A stretch of 64,000 nt of DNA from Aquisalimonas lutea (GTDB taxonomy: Bacteria > Pseudomonadota > Gammaproteobacteria > Nitrococcales > Aquisalimonadaceae), in the NCBI RefSeq assembly GCF_030409225.1, contig NZ_JAUFPK010000005.1:234900-298899 (forward strand), written 5' to 3'. The position numbers were made by a program, and so were the translations under genes. A model generated the notes under the pieces. That model was given only the letters and a program-made list of their open reading frames with translations, had not been told where the DNA came from and searched no databases. Of this stretch, positions 41,412 to 50,476 are shown piece after piece; the stretch's first letter is position 1; the number at the start of each line of letters is the position of its first letter.

Positions 41412-44194
41412 TGTGGCAGATGCTGAAGGCGCTTTTGCCAGGCTCGTCGACCGCGATGTCCGGGGCGGGGTCGGACCGCCCCGATCCCGATCTCGGGACG
41501 AGGTCCGACCGCCCCGCAACCCAGCGGGAGGTCGCCAGTCTCTATGAACGTCCCAACGCGTTCACCGAGCTGCTGCCGTGGACGGACTACGACCCGGAGA
41601 CCCGCGTGTTCCTCCTGGAGAACGGCAGCAGTGTCGGCGCGCTGTTCGAGCTCACCCCGGTGAGTTCCGAGGCGCGATCGGCGGCATACATGGATGCGCT
41701 GCGCGAGCAGATCCAGGCGGCGATCGCTGACACCATTCCCGAGGTCGACCATTCGCCCTGGGTCCTGCAGTTTTTCGTTCAGGATGACCCGGCCATCAGT
41801 GATCTCGCCGGCAGCGTCCGAGCCTACGGCGCCGAGCGCGGTGGCGGGCATGCATTCGCGCAGACCTACTTCGCCCACCTCGATGCGCATGTCGAACGGA
41901 TCTCGCGGGACGGGGGGCTGTTCGTCGACGAGCAGGTCACCGGTGCCCCCTGGCGGGGGCAGCGCCGACGGGTGCGCGCTTGTCTCTACCGGCGTGATGC
42001 CGGCGGCGAACTCGCCCCGGAGGAGGAACTCAACGAGGTCGCGGCCCGGTGGGTGACCAGTCTCGAGGCCGCCGGTCTCCATATTAGGCGCTGCGGTGCG
42101 CAGGATCTCTACGAATGGCTCGTGCCGTGGTTCAATCCCCGGCCCGAACTGACCGCCGGCGATCCCGGGGAACTTCTGCGCATCGCTCCGTATCCCGGTG
42201 ACGAGGCTCTGCCCTTCGGTCGGGATCTCGCCGAACAGTTGACCTACTCCATGCCGGAGTCGGACTACCGGGCCGGGGTGTGGCGCTTCGACGGTCTCCC
42301 GCACACGGTGGTCCATACCCAGGGGCTGCGCACCACGCCGCGGGTGGGGCATTTCACTGCGGAGCGCGAGCGTGGCGACAACGTCTACGCCCTGTTCGAC
42401 CGCTGCCCGGCAGGCACCGTCATGGCGGTCACGATCACGTTCCAGCCCCAGGACTCGGTGAGCAACCACGTCGCCAAGATCAAGGCAGCCTCCGGCGGCA
42501 ACAACGTCGAGTCCCAGCTGGCGTACCAGGAGGCGGAAATCGCCCAGGAGCAACTCGCCCGTGGAAACAAGCTCTATCCGACCCAGGTCGCGTTCTACCT
42601 GCGCGCACCCGACGACCGGACCCTGGTGCGCCGGCGCAATCACCTTGCGTCGCAGCTCACCGCGCAAGGACTGCACGTTATTCCCCGCGAAGCCGAGCTG
42701 CTACCGCTCGATACCTACGTCCGCAACCTGCCCATGGCCTACGACCCGAATCTGGAGCGGTTCACGCGGCGCAGCCGCTATATGTACGCCAACCACATCG
42801 CGTCCCTGTTGCCGCTGTACGGCCGCACCAGGGGCACGGGTCATCCGGGAATGCTGTTCTACAACCGCGGTGCCGAGCCGCTGACCTTCGATCCACTGCA
42901 CAAGCAGGACCGCAAGAAGAACGCCCATGCGCTCATCCTCGGGCCTACCGGGGCCGGCAAGTCGGCCATGCTCAACTACTTGATCATGCAGATGGCCGCG
43001 ATCTACAAGCCGCGCATCTTCGTCATCGAGGCGGGCAACTCCATGGGCTTGCTCGGTCGGTATGCCGAGGCCCACGGCCTAAGCGTCAACCAGATGAGCC
43101 TCAATCCCGGCGAGGATGTCTCCCTGCCACCGTTCAGCGGCGCACTGGCCCTCGTCCAGGGCAGCCGGTCATCGGAGATCGAAGCCGCGGCGGGGGATGC
43201 GGCAAGCCTCGACGGGGCCGCGGGTGACGAAGGTGAAGACGAGGACCCGGACGAAGGCCGGGATGTCCTTGGTGAGATGGAGCTGTCCGCACGGATCATG
43301 ATCACCGGTGGCGAGGCCAAGGAAGACGCCAAGATGACCCGCGCGGACCGGCTTGCCATTCGGCGCGCGATTCTGCGCGCCGCCGAGAACGTGCGCGAAG
43401 CCGGCCGCTGCCAGGTTCTCACCGAGGATGTGGTCGAGGGTCTGCGCCAGGGCGCCCGGGACCCGTCGCTGACCCATCAGCGAGCGCAACGCATCCAGGA
43501 CATGGCGGACGGCATGGAGCTCTTCTGCTCGGGGTTCGCCGGGAAGCTGTTCAACCGGCCCGGCACGCGCTGGACGGACGTCGATCTCACCATCGTCGAT
43601 GTGGGCATGCTCGCCCGGGAGGGTTACGAAGACCAGCTGACGGTCGCCTACATGGGACTGATGAACCACATCAACGACCTCGTCGAGCAGTGCCAGCACG
43701 AGGATCGCCCGACGCTGGTGATCACCGACGAGGGGCACATCATCACCACGAACCCGCTCCTGGCGCCCTTCGTGGTCAAGATCACCAAGATGTGGCGCAA
43801 GCTCGGCGCCTGGTTCTGGATCGCCACCCAGAACCTGGAGGACTTCCCGGACGCCGCCAAGAAGATGCTCAACATGATGGAGTGGTGGCTTTGCCTGGTC
43901 ATGCCCAAGGAGGAGATCGACCAGATCGCCCGCTTCAAGGACCTATCCGACGAGCAGAAGACGTTGCTGCTGTCCGCTCGCAAGGAGCCGGGCAAGTACA
44001 TCGAGGGCGTCGTTCTCACGGATCAGATCGAGACATTGTTCCGCAGCGTGCCGCCGCCGATCGCCCTGAGTCTGGCTATGACCGAGAAGGACGAGAAGGC
44101 GGAGCGGCGCAAGCTCATGCGAGAGCACGGCTGCACGGAAGTCGAGGCAGCCGAATGGGTCGCGCAACGGATCGCGGAGACTCAAACGCAATGA
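41408..44194 (+). CDS. ICE conjugative-transfer ATPase, TIGR03744/PFL_4706 family (TraC/VirB4-like), 928 aa
   Basis: 928 residues. The N-terminal half has the VirB4 domain (FTELLPWTDYDPETRVFLLENGSSVGALFEL). Walker A is LILGPTGAGKSAMLNYLIMQMAA near residue 515, and Walker B with the adjacent Glu is PTLVITDEGHIITTNPLL near residue 777; the arginine/Q motif is WIATQNLEDFP. An acidic insertion (about residues 590-620, rich in Asp/Glu/Gly) lies between the two. It powers pilus assembly and substrate transfer. It overlaps the lipoprotein gene and the next gene by four bases each. Confidence 0.95.
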   Translation: MMWQMLKALLPGSSTAMSGAGSDRPDPDLGTRSDRPATQREVASLYERPNAFTELLPWTDYDPETRVFLLENGSSVGALFELTPVSSEARSAAYMDALREQIQAAIADTIPEVDHSPWVLQFFVQDDPAISDLAGSVRAYGAERGGGHAFAQTYFAHLDAHVERISRDGGLFVDEQVTGAPWRGQRRRVRACLYRRDAGGELAPEEELNEVAARWVTSLEAAGLHIRRCGAQDLYEWLVPWFNPRPELTAGDPGELLRIAPYPGDEALPFGRDLAEQLTYSMPESDYRAGVWRFDGLPHTVVHTQGLRTTPRVGHFTAERERGDNVYALFDRCPAGTVMAVTITFQPQDSVSNHVAKIKAASGGNNVESQLAYQEAEIAQEQLARGNKLYPTQVAFYLRAPDDRTLVRRRNHLASQLTAQGLHVIPREAELLPLDTYVRNLPMAYDPNLERFTRRSRYMYANHIASLLPLYGRTRGTGHPGMLFYNRGAEPLTFDPLHKQDRKKNAHALILGPTGAGKSAMLNYLIMQMAAIYKPRIFVIEAGNSMGLLGRYAEAHGLSVNQMSLNPGEDVSLPPFSGALALVQGSRSSEIEAAAGDAASLDGAAGDEGEDEDPDEGRDVLGEMELSARIMITGGEAKEDAKMTRADRLAIRRAILRAAENVREAGRCQVLTEDVVEGLRQGARDPSLTHQRAQRIQDMADGMELFCSGFAGKLFNRPGTRWTDVDLTIVDVGMLAREGYEDQLTVAYMGLMNHINDLVEQCQHEDRPTLVITDEGHIITTNPLLAPFVVKITKMWRKLGAWFWIATQNLEDFPDAAKKMLNMMEWWLCLVMPKEEIDQIARFKDLSDEQKTLLLSARKEPGKYIEGVVLTDQIETLFRSVPPPIALSLAMTEKDEKAERRKLMREHGCTEVEAAEWVAQRIAETQTQ

Positions 44195-44637
44195 TGAGCG
44201 CAAGCATCCATACCGATTTCGCAGCGAACGCCTGGTCCTGGCAGGAGTGGCTCCAAGTGGCCGCCGGCTTGATGGGGGTCGTGCAGATCTCGGCCAAACC
44301 GCGGCTGCCGGACGAGGTCGCCTGCCTCACCCTGGCGCCGCTGCCCATGCAGGGCCCCGGGAAACTGCTGCACAAGGGCGGTTGGTTGACCTCGCCCGAG
44401 CGCGAGCAGGCCCTCGCCGCGGTGCGGGCGCTCGCAACCACCCCCGTCAAGCTTGCCCGGGCCGTCGATGGCGGTCGACCGCTCGGTGACGCGGCCCAGC
44501 AGGCCGCCGCTCGTGCCCTGGCTGCCGCCGAGAGCGAGTTGTGCGCTGCGCACCTCAATGCGAGATGGATACGCAACCAGCAATGGATCGCTCTGGACCG
44601 GGATCAACGCTCGCGGAGGGCGTCATGGGACGGCTGA
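44191..44637 (+). CDS. Conserved-position ICE hypothetical protein, 148 aa
   Basis: MMSASIHTDFAANAWSWQEWLQVAAGLMGVVQISAKPRLPDEVACLTLAPLPMQGPGKLLHKGGWLTSPEREQALAAVRAL begins at the ATG overlapping the TraC-like stop. The C-terminal half is helical (QQAAARALAAAESELCAAHLNARWIRNQQWIAL). No signal peptide or membrane helix. Proteins in this slot of GI-type ICEs have no assigned role. Its 3' end overlaps the next gene by 13 bases. Confidence 0.7.
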   Translation: MMSASIHTDFAANAWSWQEWLQVAAGLMGVVQISAKPRLPDEVACLTLAPLPMQGPGKLLHKGGWLTSPEREQALAAVRALATTPVKLARAVDGGRPLGDAAQQAAARALAAAESELCAAHLNARWIRNQQWIALDRDQRSRRASWDG

Positions 44638-45038
44638 AGGTGGGTATGGCCGCGGCCGTGCTCGCACCGGCCGTCGCCACAGCTGCCTCGCTCGAGCGCA
44701 TCGATGTCTTCGTCGTCGGCGCGCCAGCGGTCGCCGGGGCCGATATCGGCGAGATCCCGGTGATGATCCATCGCGTCGATCAGGTCCGGGTGGTGCGCCA
44801 GGCCTTGAACGAGAACCTGCCGGACAACCCGGAAGCGGCCCGGCGGCTTGCCCGGCAGCGGCTCACCGATGAGCGGCGCCAGGCGCTAGTCGACGGTTAT
44901 GAAGGGTTGATCCGGGCCCGTCGGCTCGGCGTGGAGAAGGTTCCCGCCGTGGTGCTGGATGAGCGCTACGTGGTCTATGGCAGCACGGACTTGGAACGGG
45001 CAATCGCAGCGTACAGGGAGGTGGCCGATGGCGATTAG
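44625..45038 (+). CDS. ICE T4SS protein, TIGR03757/PFL_4709 family, 137 aa
   Basis: Signal peptide (MGRLKVGMAAAVLAPAVATAASLERIDVF), then DVFVVGAPAVAGADIGEIPVMIHRVDQVRVVRQALNENLPDNPEAARRLARQRL and the family-typical GVEKVPAVVLDERYVVYGSTDLERAIAAY. The fold is thioredoxin-like with no CxxC pair; TraF/TrbC-like proteins of other systems assist pilus assembly. The start is the ATG at 44625 after GCGGAGGGCGTC. Confidence 0.87.
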   Translation: MGRLKVGMAAAVLAPAVATAASLERIDVFVVGAPAVAGADIGEIPVMIHRVDQVRVVRQALNENLPDNPEAARRLARQRLTDERRQALVDGYEGLIRARRLGVEKVPAVVLDERYVVYGSTDLERAIAAYREVADGD

Positions 45039-46068
45039 GCACTGGTACGAGCTCGGTGCACTCGCCGCGGCCGGTCTGGCGTTGACCGGCGGGGTGCCGC
45101 CGGCGGAAGCCGACCTCACGACCCCGGAGATCCTCGAGCAGACCATCGCGGCAATGCCGTCGTGCCTGGACTGGGAGTTCAAAGGCGTGTGCTTGTGGCT
45201 GCTCTGCACCCCAGGGGGCTGCAGCGTCGAGGAAAGCCCGCGCGTGGCCCACTACAACCCGGACCTGGTGGTTTGCTCCTACAACGAGCTCGGGGAGAAC
45301 CCATGGCGGGAGATCCGCCGTACCCTCGGCGTCGCTCAGGAGTCGGCTGCCTCGAGCCTGGTGGAGGGTGCGACCGGCTTCGAGCCGGACGCGGGTCACC
45401 AGGATCGCGGCAGCGAAGAGCGCGAACAGAAGCGGAACCTGCGTTTCAAGGAAGCGGACGCCATCGGTCACCCACTGGAGTCGATCTCGAGTTTCACCGA
45501 CATCGACTCCGGTCTGCTGTGCCCGTCGACGGCGGAGATGTACTTGCCGTATTTCCAGTCCGCGATGGACGCCATCGAGTGGCGTCTGAACATCGTCGAG
45601 CGTGCGCTCTACCCCGCGAGCTGGACGCCGGGGCTGAGCGAGGTCGGCAACTGGCCGTCGAATACGTGGGGGCCTGTCCACCCGCGTATCGGCTCCATAC
45701 ACCAGCCGGAAGATCCGAAAGCTGGTGCCGTGATCGCCCAGCGCGCCGGCGACATCGTGACGCGCCGGGGACAACCGCACGTCTACACGCCGCTATCCAA
45801 CGATATCTCGGGTTACAGAACCTGGGCGCCCGTGCCACTTCGGCCGGCGGATGCGAGCACGGGCAAGTGGCAGATGCACCACCCCCGGAGCACCAGCTCC
45901 TGCATGGTCTTCGGCGTTGATGACACGAACGGGCCGAGCTGGGCGTCCGGGGTCTTGGACGCCGCGGATGACGAGGGTGCCCAGGACTACGCGTGGACGC
46001 TGTGGCGCTACTACGACTGCTGCGAGCGAGAAGGGACATTCATCGGGGTCGTTCCGGCCGGCGGATAA
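45028..46068 (+). CDS. ICE T4SS protein, TIGR03756/PFL_4710 family (TraU-like), 346 aa
   Basis: Signal peptide (ALAAAGLALTGGVPPAEADLTTPEILEQTIAAMPSCLDWEFKGVCLWLLCTPGGCSVEESPRVAHYNPDLVVCSYN). The many cysteines (C-x-W, C-x7-C, C-x-C-type spacing) and the C-terminal WTLWRYYDCCEREGTFIG match TraU-family proteins needed for pilus assembly and stable mating. It overlaps the previous gene by 11 bases. Confidence 0.9.
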   Translation: MAIRHWYELGALAAAGLALTGGVPPAEADLTTPEILEQTIAAMPSCLDWEFKGVCLWLLCTPGGCSVEESPRVAHYNPDLVVCSYNELGENPWREIRRTLGVAQESAASSLVEGATGFEPDAGHQDRGSEEREQKRNLRFKEADAIGHPLESISSFTDIDSGLLCPSTAEMYLPYFQSAMDAIEWRLNIVERALYPASWTPGLSEVGNWPSNTWGPVHPRIGSIHQPEDPKAGAVIAQRAGDIVTRRGQPHVYTPLSNDISGYRTWAPVPLRPADASTGKWQMHHPRSTSSCMVFGVDDTNGPSWASGVLDAADDEGAQDYAWTLWRYYDCCEREGTFIGVVPAGG

Positions 46069-46082
46069 GGGAGGTTCCGACG

Positions 46083-47468
46083 ATGCGTTCATCGATGGGC
46101 GTGGTCATTGCAACGACTGCTCTTCTGGCATGGGCGGGATTGGCCGGTGCCGACGAGGAAGGCGAGATCGCGCGGGCATTCATGCCGGCCGAGACCGGGA
46201 CGCTCTACTACGAAATCGGTGGCGCCAGCCCCGTCTCGCCGCCGCCCAATCCGGAAGTGACGACGATGACGCTCGGCCTGGAGGCGAGCGCCGGGCTCGG
46301 TTATAGCTGCGGGCAGTTCGATCCGGAAGTCGCGATCGAGAACCAGCTCAACCAGATCGCCAGCGGCGCGGACGCGATGGTGGACAAGATGGTCAATGCG
46401 GCCAAGTCGGCCGTCGCCAGCCTTCCGGCGTATGTCCTCCAGCGTGCCAACCCCGGGCTCTACGATCTGTTCCAGAACTCGCTCATCCGCGCCGAGGAGC
46501 AGCTCGAAGTTGCTACCAAGAACTGCCAGCAGATCGAAAGGGAGATTGCCGACGGCCAGAATCCGTACGCCGATCTTGTCACCTTGTCCAAGGGGGACGA
46601 GTGGAATGCGTCGGTCGGAGCGGGCGCCGACATCATCGAGACCAACGAGTCCATCGAGGAGAATGCGGGCGATCACGGCGTCGAGTGGCTCGGTGGCGAG
46701 ACGGCCGGAGGCCTCGGAGACGAGCCCATCGAGGCCATCGGTGACGTCGTCCGGGCCGGCTACAACGTCACGCTCAACCGCGCGCCGAACGCGGGCAGCG
46801 ACGTACCGAGCGGCCCGGATGCCCCGCCGATCGCCCAGGCGTGGGATTCGCCGGGCGACGCCGAGCAATGGGCGACGCGGGTGCTTGGCGACGAGAACAT
46901 CATGACGTGCCAGAGCGGCCCTGAATGCGAGACCGAAACCGAACCCGGGGTCGGGCTCTTGCCCGTGCTCCAGGAGCGGAACGCCGAGATCAGCGACAAG
47001 CTCGCGGAGCTCATCAGCGGGGCGCGCCGTCCGACCACCGCCAATCTCCGTGAGGTCTCCGCGCCGAGCGTGGCGGTCAGCCGGACCCTTATCGAGTCGC
47101 TGCGCGAGCTGCCGGAGCAGGACCAGGCAGTGGCCGCCGGTCGGCTCGCCCAGGAAGTCGCCACCGCACAGACCATGGAGCGGGCACTCATGGTCCGGCG
47201 GATGCTTCTCACCGGGCGCCGGGTGCCGGAGATCAACCGGTCATCCATCGGCGACGAGCATGCCAGCGAAGCCATCGACGAGATCGAGCGCGAGATCGAG
47301 TCACTCATGCTCGAGGCCGAGGCCCGCGAGGCGGTGGTTTCCAATACGGCCGAGCATGTGATCGACGAGGCGCGCCGGCTACGCAACGACGCCATTGACG
47401 CGCCGACAACGCCGGCGGAACCGGGAGTGCCGATCCGCGAAGGCGTGCCCATGGACACGGAGAACTAG
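46083..47468 (+). CDS. ICE T4SS protein, TIGR03755/PFL_4711 family, 461 aa
   Basis: Signal peptide (SMGVVIATTALLAWAGLAGADEEGEIARAFMP). Then the family core LYYEIGGASPVSPPPNPEVTTMTLGLEASAGLGYSCGQFDPEVAIENQLNQIASGADAMVDKMVNAAKSAVASLPAYVLQRANPGLYDLFQNSLIRAEEQLEVATKNCQQIEREI. The Cys in YSCG and in KNCQQIE are the conserved ones. A helical C-terminal half follows, with a C-x4-C pair near residue 275. Periplasmic, mating-pair stabilisation type (TraH/TraN-like position). Confidence 0.9.
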   Translation: MRSSMGVVIATTALLAWAGLAGADEEGEIARAFMPAETGTLYYEIGGASPVSPPPNPEVTTMTLGLEASAGLGYSCGQFDPEVAIENQLNQIASGADAMVDKMVNAAKSAVASLPAYVLQRANPGLYDLFQNSLIRAEEQLEVATKNCQQIEREIADGQNPYADLVTLSKGDEWNASVGAGADIIETNESIEENAGDHGVEWLGGETAGGLGDEPIEAIGDVVRAGYNVTLNRAPNAGSDVPSGPDAPPIAQAWDSPGDAEQWATRVLGDENIMTCQSGPECETETEPGVGLLPVLQERNAEISDKLAELISGARRPTTANLREVSAPSVAVSRTLIESLRELPEQDQAVAAGRLAQEVATAQTMERALMVRRMLLTGRRVPEINRSSIGDEHASEAIDEIEREIESLMLEAEAREAVVSNTAEHVIDEARRLRNDAIDAPTTPAEPGVPIREGVPMDTEN

Positions 47469-47473
47469 GGCTC

Positions 47474-47800
47474 ATGCGGCGAATGCGGGTGTGGCTGACA
47501 ACAGGGGGCATTTTTCTGTTCGTCGTCGCCATCAGCACGGCCTGGCACGCCATCGAGGAGCCGGCGACGATCCGCGCGCGACTCGCCGCGGCGGATCTCT
47601 ATCTGGCGCTATGGCGTTGGGCGGCGATTGCCCTCGTGGCTGCGGCGTGGCCATCGATTGCCCGGTGGCTCGCCCGCGGCCGCGCGGACGACGAAAGTGA
47701 GCGCCTGGTGCGCTTCCGGTGGCGGATCACCGAATGGCTGATCGTGCTCGAGATCGTTCTGGGACAGAACCTCCTGGGTCGGTTGGTGGATCTCGTATGA
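47474..47800 (+). CDS. ICE membrane protein, 108 aa
   Basis: Three probable membrane helices (VWLTTGGIFLFVVAISTAWHAI, LALWRWAAIALVAAAWPSIARWL, ITEWLIVLEIVLGQNLLGRL) with basic loops inside. It lies between the PFL_4711 and TraG-N-like genes and overlaps the latter by four bases, so it is part of the transfer operon. Small membrane proteins occur in this slot in relatives; no name is assigned. Confidence 0.72.
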   Translation: MRRMRVWLTTGGIFLFVVAISTAWHAIEEPATIRARLAAADLYLALWRWAAIALVAAAWPSIARWLARGRADDESERLVRFRWRITEWLIVLEIVLGQNLLGRLVDLV

Positions 47801-49356
47801 ATGCACAACATCCGCTGGAGCTCTACACGGCCATCTTCGGATGGCTCCAGTACGAGACGATCTGGACCATCCTCGTGGAGACGGGCCTGGCGTTCATCCC
47901 GTTCGGGCTGATCATCATCAACGCCTGGACCAGCGCGCACCAGGGCACCGAGGCCCAGGCGGGGTCGCGCAAGAGCGTCGCCGAGGCCGAGGTGGGTATC
48001 GCCCTGGCGCTGTCCGTGGTTGTGCTCGCCGGGCAGCCCGTGCTCCAGCTCGGCACCGATGTGATGAGCTACAGTGACCCCTGCGGCGATCTCCCGGATG
48101 GCGAGGACACCGCGTACAACGATGTCTTCTCAACGGATCTCTCCGAGGCCAGCGTCCCCATTTGGTGGATGGGCGTGATGGCGCTCGGCAGTGGCATCAC
48201 CGGCGCTGCCATCGATCAGATCGGCTGCCCGGGTGACCTCATGCAGACCCGGCTCGAGTTCGAGCGTCAGCGGATCAGCGACGAGACCGTCGCCGAGGAG
48301 GTCCAGCGCTTCGCCGAGTCCTGTTTCGTCCCGGCGCGATCGAAATACCTGCGCGAGCGGCCCGATGCTGCGGAGAGTCTTCTCGACACCTACGGCCGGG
48401 ACGAGACCAACTACATTGGCTCCCGGGTCTTCCAGGATCTCGGCTACTACGACGAGTACCGTGCGCGGGCGCCAGTCGACGGCTTTCCCTATGACCCGGC
48501 GCGCGATACGGAGTACATGAGCGAGACGGCACCCGACAACGGCCGGCCAACGTGCCAGCAGTGGTGGGAGGGCAGTGCCGGCGGGCCCTCGCTGCGCGAA
48601 CGGATTCTGCAGCAGCGTGACCCGGGGCTGTGGGAGCGCGTGACCGATTACGTCTCGACGATCGGCGCCTCGGAAGAGGAAGCCGAAAAGGAGATGATCC
48701 AGACGATCATCAGCAACGAGGCGCAGATCCCCGACAGCGGGCCGTCCGATCTCGTCTCGACCACGGCCGGGGATGGCCAGGGTGCGGTCTCGGGGACCTA
48801 CGCAGCGATCGCGACGGGGACGGGCACGGCTTGGCATCACGCGACGAGTCACGGACCCATGGTGTACACCATGCGCACGCTCGCTCCGATCATCCAGAGC
48901 TACCTGCTCATGGGAATCTACATCCTGCTGCCGCTGATGCTGCTCTTCTCCGGCTACAGTTGGACGAGCGTGTTCGTCGCCAGCATCGCCATCATTTCGA
49001 TCCAGTTCTGGACCTATCTCTGGGAGGTCAGCGTGTGGCTGGAGAATCACCTTCTCCAGGCAATGCTTGCCCCGGGCGCTGCACACGAGTTTTCGCTGGA
49101 TCCGCTCGGGGGGATTTCCGAGACGCAGCGCAAGATGATCGAGATGACCACGGCCTTGCTGCATATGGGGCTGCCGTTCATCTTCTCGCTGGTCATCGGC
49201 TGGGGTGGGAACAAAACCCTCAACCATCTAGGCACGCAAGAGGTTGGTACGGGGTCCGTCCGTAGCGTCGGTGAGTCTGGAGAAAGCATGATGCGCGGCC
49301 CCGCCACGAATGCGGTCACGAAGGGCGTCGGCGGAGCAGCTCGGCCGCGCGGGTGA
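47797..49356 (+). CDS. ICE conjugal transfer protein, TraG N-terminal-like, 519 aa
   Basis: A polytopic membrane protein: an N-terminal helix pair (TIWTILVETGLAFIPFGLIIINAWTSA, AEVGIALALSVVVLAGQPVLQLG) and a C-terminal helix group (IIQSYLLMGIYILLPLMLLFSGY, SVFVASIAIISIQFWTYLWEVSVWLE, HMGLPFIFSLVIGWGG). The periplasmic region between them has Cys pairs (SDPCGDLPDG, IGCPGDLM, PTCQQWW) typical of the ICE TraG-N family. Mating-pair stabilisation. Last gene of the T4SS block. Confidence 0.9.
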   Translation: MNAQHPLELYTAIFGWLQYETIWTILVETGLAFIPFGLIIINAWTSAHQGTEAQAGSRKSVAEAEVGIALALSVVVLAGQPVLQLGTDVMSYSDPCGDLPDGEDTAYNDVFSTDLSEASVPIWWMGVMALGSGITGAAIDQIGCPGDLMQTRLEFERQRISDETVAEEVQRFAESCFVPARSKYLRERPDAAESLLDTYGRDETNYIGSRVFQDLGYYDEYRARAPVDGFPYDPARDTEYMSETAPDNGRPTCQQWWEGSAGGPSLRERILQQRDPGLWERVTDYVSTIGASEEEAEKEMIQTIISNEAQIPDSGPSDLVSTTAGDGQGAVSGTYAAIATGTGTAWHHATSHGPMVYTMRTLAPIIQSYLLMGIYILLPLMLLFSGYSWTSVFVASIAIISIQFWTYLWEVSVWLENHLLQAMLAPGAAHEFSLDPLGGISETQRKMIEMTTALLHMGLPFIFSLVIGWGGNKTLNHLGTQEVGTGSVRSVGESGESMMRGPATNAVTKGVGGAARPRG

Positions 49357-49379
49357 ACTGCTCTGGCAGACGCGATCAA

Positions 49380-49745
49380 CTAGTACTCATCGAGTGACCA
49401 GTATTCACCCGGGTTCTTGCTGACGATGTCCGCTTTCGAGCGTATGGCCCGCTCGTGTCGGGGAACGACTTCGTGCCCCATCCCTGTCGGATCACCTTTA
49501 ATGGCGTTGGGGTGGGTCATTTCGAACGAGTCTCGAAGACCCGCGCGCCGACCGCGGTTTGTCTCCGGTGCGATCTCCGCAAGGAACGCGATGAGCTGAC
49601 TGATCGCCTTGAAGAAAGTGCGAGCCATTGGCGTTGTCTGCTCACGCCAGGCCGCAAACCCCGTACGCCAGCCGTACTGGCGAACCAAATGCCCGCAGTG
49701 GGCCGCCGAGCCTCCGATGACGAGAAGGAGCAGTACCTCGAACAT
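49380..49745 (-). CDS. Conserved-type ICE hypothetical protein with N-terminal membrane helix, 121 aa
   Basis: From the ATG at 49745 (ribosome site GGAGG nine bases upstream): MFEVLLLLVIGGSAAHCGHLVRQYGWRTGFAAWREQTTPMARTFFKAISQLIAFLAEIAPETNRGRR. The membrane helix is followed by a basic region and a hydrophilic tail. A TTG start three codons earlier is less likely because it abuts the ribosome site. It is convergent to the T4SS operon. No named family recognised. Confidence 0.65.
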   Translation of the reverse strand: MFEVLLLLVIGGSAAHCGHLVRQYGWRTGFAAWREQTTPMARTFFKAISQLIAFLAEIAPETNRGRRAGLRDSFEMTHPNAIKGDPTGMGHEVVPRHERAIRSKADIVSKNPGEYWSLDEY

Positions 49746-49787
49746 CCCTGACAACCTCCGACCAGCCTGGTCATCTGCCTGTCACAG

Positions 49788-49876
49788 CTATCCACAATTT
49801 CTGTGGACCAGCCTGTGGACAGAACGGAGTCTTCTCCCTGTCAGAAGAGTTTAGCGCTGTGGTCACCCAGTGACCA
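49788..49876. promoter_or_regulatory. DnaA-box-like and inverted-repeat array between divergent genes
   Basis: CTATCCACA (49788-49796) differs from a DnaA box by one base. TCCACA (49791-49796) and TGTGGA (49802-49807) form an inverted pair, and another TGTGGA is at 49814-49819. TGGTCAC (49860-49866) and GTGACCA (49870-49876) form a second inverted repeat. The rest of 49746-50092 shows no gene apart from the promoter region of the Xre/RES pair. Confidence 0.55.
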
Positions 49877-50011
49877 AGGGTCTGGGACTTGCCTCAACCT
49901 CACTCCAGCGCGGCTCGGCCAAGGCCTCCGGCACAACGAGATTCGATTGCGCTAGCGTTCCCGTTCGGCTCTGTGACGTCTGGCGGGCATAGCCGCAACT
50001 CAGAAAAAATC

Positions 50012-50060
50012 CGATCATATGATCGTAATTGGAACATAAGCGGTCATATGGATGTATACT
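50012..50060 (+). promoter_or_regulatory. Probable promoter/operator of the Xre-RES pair
   Basis: A perfect 14-bp palindrome CGATCATATGATCG (50012-50025) and a related half-site CGGTCATATGG (50041-50051) flank a -10-like TATACT (50055-50060), about 33 bases before the antitoxin ATG at 50093. Autoregulation by Xre-type antitoxins is usual. Confidence 0.55.
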
Positions 50061-50092
50061 GTAGGAGCAATGGAAGAGATCGAGGACGCAGC

Positions 50093-50476
50093 ATGCAACA
50101 GATGACTGCTCAAAAGCAGCACCAGCTCGGTGCCGCGGGCCTTCGCGCCTATCCCAACATTGCGCGCGCATGGGGACTGACGGAATCCCAAGCTGCCCGG
50201 CTACTCGGTGCCCCGGAAAGCACCTATCGCCGGTGGAAGCGTAACCCTGAGCGGGCCAATCTCGACGTCAATCACTTGGAGCGGTTGTCGTTGATCCTGG
50301 GGATCTACAAGAATCTGCATATCCTGCTCCCGCGCGAGGACGCTGCGGACAGCTGGGTACAGCGCCCGAATACCAACCCGCTGTTCGGGGGGCACACCCC
50401 CTTGGAGCGCATGCTGGGAGGCCAGGTGGGCGATCTCGTGGCGGTGCGCCAGCATCTGGACGGTGCCCGTGGCTGA
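50093..50476 (+). CDS. Xre/MbcA/ParS-type antitoxin (DUF2384), 127 aa
   Basis: An HTH in the N-terminal half (AGLRAYPNIARAWGLTESQAARLLGAPESTYRRWKRNPERANLDVNHLERLSLILGIYKNLHILLP) and the toxin-binding DUF2384 C-terminal domain (WVQRPNTNPLFGGHTPLERMLGGQVGDLVAVRQHLDGARG) with the conserved NPLFGG.. PLERM. Partner of the following RES toxin. The start is the ATG at 50093; a second in-frame ATG is three codons later. It overlaps the toxin gene by 14 bases. Confidence 0.93.
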   Translation: MQQMTAQKQHQLGAAGLRAYPNIARAWGLTESQAARLLGAPESTYRRWKRNPERANLDVNHLERLSLILGIYKNLHILLPREDAADSWVQRPNTNPLFGGHTPLERMLGGQVGDLVAVRQHLDGARG

